From Candidatus Electrothrix communis (GTDB lineage Bacteria > Desulfobacterota > Desulfobulbia > Desulfobulbales > Desulfobulbaceae): a stretch of DNA of 64,000 nucleotides. Shown one piece after another: positions 60,804 to 64,000 of this stretch. The stretch covers positions 1,419,572-1,483,571 of the forward strand of contig CP130629.1 of assembly GCA_030644725.1 (NCBI GenBank), in the 5' to 3' direction. Under the pieces are notes generated by a model that saw nothing but the letters and a program-made list of their open reading frames with translations, did not search any database and was not told the origin of the DNA. How positions within the stretch are numbered: position 1 is the first letter of the stretch; the number at the start of each line of letters is the position of its first letter. Both the position numbers and the translations under genes were made by a program.

Positions 60804-61922
60804 ATGAGCTTATTAAAGAAAAAAAACCGCAGCAAAACATCCGAAATATCCAGACCCTGCGCTTGAGTGCCAAAAAACAATTCGACAGTTCTGTCGAACG
60901 CACTTGCAGCCTTTCCCCCACCGGATGACGCCAATCTGCTGGTCGGCCATGAAACGGCGGACTCCACCTCGATCTACCGTTTGTCCCCTGAAAAAGCATC
61001 CATCAACACCGTAAGTTTTATCACGCAGCCGGTTGCCGACCCCTACTGGTTTGGCCAGATTGCCGCTGCCAACGCCCTTGCCAAAATCTACGCTGTAGGC
61101 GGCAAGCCGGTAACAGCCCTCAATCTCGTCATGTTTCCCCATAACCAGTTAAGCAAGGGTACCTTGCTGGAGCTGCTCCGATTAGCATTCTTTCCTTCAA
61201 AGCAATTGGATCAAGGGATGTTGCAAGAGGTTCTTCGTGGCGGACATGACAAGATGACAGAGGCCGGGGCCTGCTTGACAGGCGGTCAATCAGTGCATGA
61301 CGCGGAACCCAAATACGGGCTTTGTGTCAATGGGGTGGTGCATCCAGAACGAATCCTCACCCCTGCCGGAGCCCTGCCCGGTGATGCCCTTATTCTCACC
61401 AAGCCGCTGGGGGCCGGGGTGCTTTTTGAAGCAGTCCGGGCGAGAAAATACCCTTTGAAGAAGCTGGAAGAGGAGGTATTGCCTCTCTTGACCTCTCTGA
61501 ATGATAAGGCGATGGAAACAGCCCTTGCCTTTGACCTCCACGCCTGTACCGATGTCAGCGATTCCGGGATTTTCGGTTGCTTGCTGAACATCGTCCTGGC
61601 CTCTCAGGTCGGCGCGTTGCTCAAGTATAGGGAGCTTGCCTTTTATCCGGGTGCCACAGAAATGTATCAGAAAAAAATAACAACGGACAGTAATAGGTCG
61701 AACCGGGCTTTGCTGGCCCGACATGATCTGAAGATCCAAACCAGCCTTTCAGCGGCTGAAGCAGAGTTACTCTATGATCCGCAGACATCAGGTGGGTTAT
61801 TGCTGGCCCTGCCTCAAGCCCAGGCCCCGGAATTGCTGGCTGCATTGCATAAAAACGGGGTGAAGGACGCATCATGTATAGGGAAAATCATTGACAAGGC
61901 TGCTGGGATATTGGTTGAATAG
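60804..61922 (+). CDS. selD: SelD-like selenide, water dikinase; probable selenoprotein with in-frame UGA at codon 21
   Basis: ATG 60804 has GAGGA 8 bases upstream and leads through MSLLKKKNRSKTSEISRPCA to TGA 60864-60866, then in the same frame through the whole SelD domain. Directly after the TGA is a SECIS-type hairpin (separate entry), so UGA probably encodes selenocysteine (CAU, near the E. coli Cys17/Cys19 motif). The 372-residue product shows LLVGHETAD, FGQIAAANAL, GGKPVTALNL, KYGLCVNGVVHP, LTKPLGAGVLFEA and LLYDPQTSGGLLLAL. However, residues matching E. coli Asp51, Asp68 and Asp91 are Ser, Ser and Lys, and an about 19-residue piece is duplicated (FPHNQLSKGTLLELLR, FFPSKQLDQGMLQEVLR). 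It may be a decaying or repurposed paralogue; an intact selD elsewhere would be expected. A GTG start at 60867 would lose the catalytic region. Confidence 0.75.
60864..60903 (+). promoter_or_regulatory. Bacterial SECIS element downstream of in-frame UGA
   Basis: UGA is followed after 14 bases by TTCGAC-AGTTCT-GTCGAA. This is a perfect 6-base stem (extendable by the AG/CU pairs) with the loop AGUUCU and an outer GTGC/GCAC pair. Distance from UGA to the loop is 20 bases, and G is the second loop base. Both agree with the bacterial SECIS rule. The loop differs in one base from the AGGUCU of E. coli fdhF that SelB binds. Confidence 0.75.
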
Positions 61923-62412
61923 CAGCAAGCTGACAGGACCTCCAGCACCCTGATTTTTTACTATGCAGAAGCCTGTAACTCGATGAGGAAGTTTTTTATA
62001 CTTGACTGAATTTAAAAGAAATTACCCGGCAAAGGTTATTTTTAAATATTTAACAAAATAAACACGTTAACCTTTCCTGACTATGCAGATGCCAAAAAGG
62101 ACGCCAAAGGTGATTCTGGAAAATAATCTGAAAATTCATAGTGTTAAAAAGCAACAATTAAAAACTGGTTCATCGAGTGTAAGGCTATATTAAAATCCCC
62201 CTTTCTTCAGCCGGTAGAACAAGATCTGCTCTATCCACTTGCCTACCACCACTCAAAGCCGTTATACTACCCGCCAAAACAACGCAACACTCAACATAAC
62301 ACTGTAGATCCGAAACTTGTCATTCCCCAATAAAATTGACGCCTCCGCACAGGGCGATCACAAGGATCGCTCCTCCCTGCGTACAACCCAACAAAAAAAG
62401 GAGAACACTCCC
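61923..62412. other. Gene-free region
   Basis: These 490 AT-rich bases between the selD-like gene and the binding-protein gene contain no convincing ORF, no repeat of the families described here and no clear terminator. The promoter of the 62413 gene must lie in it; AAGGAG at 62398-62403 is its ribosome site. I see no riboswitch-like structure. Confidence 0.5.
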
Positions 62413-63594
62413 ATGAACAAAACCGTCCGGCTCATAGCCGCACTCTGTACCCTCACCCTTTGCTTTACCCTTGCCTCTTGCGGCTCCGACAGAAAAAAGA
62501 CCATCAAAGTGGGACTGAACGTCCCCATGACCGGTGACATTCCCAAGGTCGGTGAAGGCAGCAAATATGCCGCTGAAATGTGGCTGGAGGATATCCAAAA
62601 GGCCGGAGGCATTGAAGTCGGCGGCGAAAAATACGCGGTGGAGCTTATCATCGAAGATAATGAGTCCAAAGCCGAATCTGCGGTCAAGGCCAACACCAAG
62701 CTGATCACCCAGAACGACGCCCTGATTATCATCGGCCCCCAATCCTCCAAACAGGCCATCCCGGCTGGCGACGTGGCCAATAACTACGAAACCCCGATGA
62801 TCAGCCCCTGGTCCACCAACCCGGACACCACCGCAAATCGCCCCTATGTCTTCCGGGGCTGCTTCCTTGATCCCTTCCAGGGGCCGGTGCTGGCCAACTT
62901 TATCACGGATGAGTTCAAATTCACCAAGGCCGCAGTGCTCTACGATGTGGCCAGCGATTACCCTAAGGGGTTGGCTGAGTTCTTTAAAAAATCATGGGAG
63001 GAAAAACACGAGGAAGGATCAGTGGTCGCCTATGAGAGTTTCACTACCAAGGATGCCGATTTCAGCTCCCAGCTCACCAAGATCATTCGCTCCGGTGCTG
63101 AAGTGCTCTTCACCCCGCAGTATTATAACGAGGTCGCTCTGATCGTGCAGCAGGCCAAGGAACTGGGCTGGCAAGGCCCCATTGTGGGTAGCGATAGCTG
63201 GGGTTCCGCCGAGACCATTGAACTCTGCGGCGAGGCCTGTTACGGCCAGTTTTTCAGCACTCATTATGCAGCCGCCGGTGCCAAGGGTGCCACCAAGGAT
63301 TTTATTGATCGCTACCAGGCCAAATACGGTTATGTGCCCGATGACGTAGCTGCTCTGACCTGGGATGCCCTGGGGCTGGCCAAGGCTGCCATCGAAGGTG
63401 CCGGAAAACTTACCGGTCGGGCGAAACAAGATCGCAAGGCAGTGCGTGATGCCCTGGCCAACGTGAAGGATTTTCAAGGCATTACCGGCAAGATGACCTT
63501 TACCGAAGAAGGGGATCCCATAAAATGCGCTGTGATTGTTAAAATCAGCGACAAGGGCGAGTACGAATTTTACAAGTCGATTTGTCCAGAATAA
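62413..63594 (+). CDS. ABC transporter substrate-binding lipoprotein, branched-chain amino acid (HAAT/LivK) family
   Basis: The start ATG 62413 follows AAGGAG, so the longer frame from 62317 is not used. The 393-residue product has a lipoprotein signal (NKTVRLIAALCTLTLCFTLASC, lipobox LASC with Cys about residue 22). A complete type I two-lobe binding protein follows: IKVGLNVPMTGDIPKVGEGS, GPQSSKQAIPAGDVANNYET, MISPWSTNP, AAVLYDVASDYPKGLAEFFK, GPIVGSDSW. Ligands of the family are branched-chain or other amino acids, amides or urea; the ligand cannot be predicted. Permease and ATPase genes would be expected downstream but are not in the window. The next gene is on the other strand. Confidence 0.92.
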   Translation: MNKTVRLIAALCTLTLCFTLASCGSDRKKTIKVGLNVPMTGDIPKVGEGSKYAAEMWLEDIQKAGGIEVGGEKYAVELIIEDNESKAESAVKANTKLITQNDALIIIGPQSSKQAIPAGDVANNYETPMISPWSTNPDTTANRPYVFRGCFLDPFQGPVLANFITDEFKFTKAAVLYDVASDYPKGLAEFFKKSWEEKHEEGSVVAYESFTTKDADFSSQLTKIIRSGAEVLFTPQYYNEVALIVQQAKELGWQGPIVGSDSWGSAETIELCGEACYGQFFSTHYAAAGAKGATKDFIDRYQAKYGYVPDDVAALTWDALGLAKAAIEGAGKLTGRAKQDRKAVRDALANVKDFQGITGKMTFTEEGDPIKCAVIVKISDKGEYEFYKSICPE

Positions 63595-63681
63595 ACAGAC
63601 AGGACCAAGAGAGGCATACAAAACGGCAGTCGAGTGCCAAGAGTGCATATCGACTGCCGAATCCTTCAGTTTTATGAAATT

Positions 63682-63972
63682 TCAAGCCACTTCAAAGAGC
63701 ACCTTGGCCTTATTTCCATCATCGGAAGCGATACAAAACGAATGCTCTCCTGCAGCAAGATACCATGTGAACTGCGCACTGAACTGATCGTAAAACGTTG
63801 CGCTGCCTACCGGCTCCTTATCAAAGCCCCATTTTATCTTATGGGGGCCTCCGATAGAGGTTATGCTGAAACTTGCTGTAGTATAGGCTGCTGATGCTAG
63901 GCCGTCCGATTCAACAATCGGGTAAACACCCCCTTCAACCGGATAAACTATCGTGACCGTTGATTGCTTCAT
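63682..63972 (-). CDS. Small predicted beta-rich protein of unknown function
   Basis: The start is ATG 63972, with AGGAG 8 bases upstream on the minus strand; the frame extends nine codons further without support. The 96-residue product (MKQSTVTIVYPVEGGVYPIV and on to AGEHSFCIASDDGNKAKVLFEVA) has alternating strands and turns like an Ig-type or carbohydrate-binding sandwich. It has no signal peptide or membrane segment. The family is not recognised. It faces the binding-protein gene tail to tail. Confidence 0.6.
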   Translation of the reverse strand: MKQSTVTIVYPVEGGVYPIVESDGLASAAYTTASFSITSIGGPHKIKWGFDKEPVGSATFYDQFSAQFTWYLAAGEHSFCIASDDGNKAKVLFEVA

Positions 63973-64000
63973 AATTTTTCTCCTGAAAAAAAAATCCAAA

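Noticed and set aside
60867-61922. Start of the selD-like gene at GTG 60867
   Set aside because: It has no ribosome site, removes the Cys/Sec region, and ignores the SECIS-like hairpin after the in-frame TGA and the good start at 60804.

Overview
The window reads as a chromosome segment of a Gram-negative bacterium with about 50% GC. The evidence is a full chemosensory operon, lipoprotein and type I substrate-binding proteins, a putative TPR/beta-barrel outer-membrane protein and a likely selenoprotein. The gene mix fits a deltaproteobacterial/Desulfobulbales-type genome, possibly a filamentous 'cable bacterium'-like lineage. That placement is inference from gene content; no 16S rRNA or other marker is present. 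The window contains no rRNA, no tRNA, no CRISPR array and no reverse transcriptase that I can see.

Layout. (1) 1-3.4 kb: the end of a universal stress protein, a BaiN/HI0933-type flavoprotein, and an AT-richer insert carrying an S1C/PDZ protease. The insert is followed by a second, diverged copy of the flavoprotein 3' end. (2) 3.7-18.9 kb: a tightly packed run of a CHASE2-type membrane sensor, a giant PgsC/CapC-like protein, a secreted beta-rich protein, a small secreted protein and a 1842-residue putative outer-membrane protein with TPRs. Its likely partner, a 1459-residue PgsB/CapB-like ligase, lies at 27.1-31.5 kb. Together they look like an undescribed, enlarged system for making and exporting a poly-gamma-glutamate-like amide polymer. 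(3) 19-27 kb, between these two parts: an RHS/YD-repeat protein, a 217-bp tandem array and the REP-associated tyrosine transposase (RAYT) from which the array units derive. (4) 31.6-51.7 kb: a globin-coupled diguanylate cyclase, then a 16-gene chemosensory operon on the minus strand. The operon has CheA, CheB, CheR, CheC, several CheY-type receivers, a triple CheW with an embedded CZB zinc domain, a soluble double-hairpin receptor, an Hsp70, a ParA, an HPt protein and two hybrid kinases. (5) 52-64 kb: NAD synthetase, a frameshifted amino-acid-binding protein, a Roco-type GTPase, two tandem modules of [palindromic repeats + IS200-like transposase + FGE-sulfatase/C-type-lectin-fold protein], a selenocysteine-encoding selD-like gene, a second binding protein and a small unknown.

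The most unusual points are these. The two FGE-fold genes are nearly identical in their 3' halves except for a 75-bp block where almost only the first two bases of NNY codons differ, which is the hallmark of a diversity-generating retroelement target. The PGA-like locus appears unreported in this architecture. A RAYT-type palindromic element sits in frame inside nadE, the RHS gene and the RAYT gene itself. The selD-like gene has an in-frame UGA followed by a textbook bacterial SECIS hairpin but has lost metal-binding aspartates.
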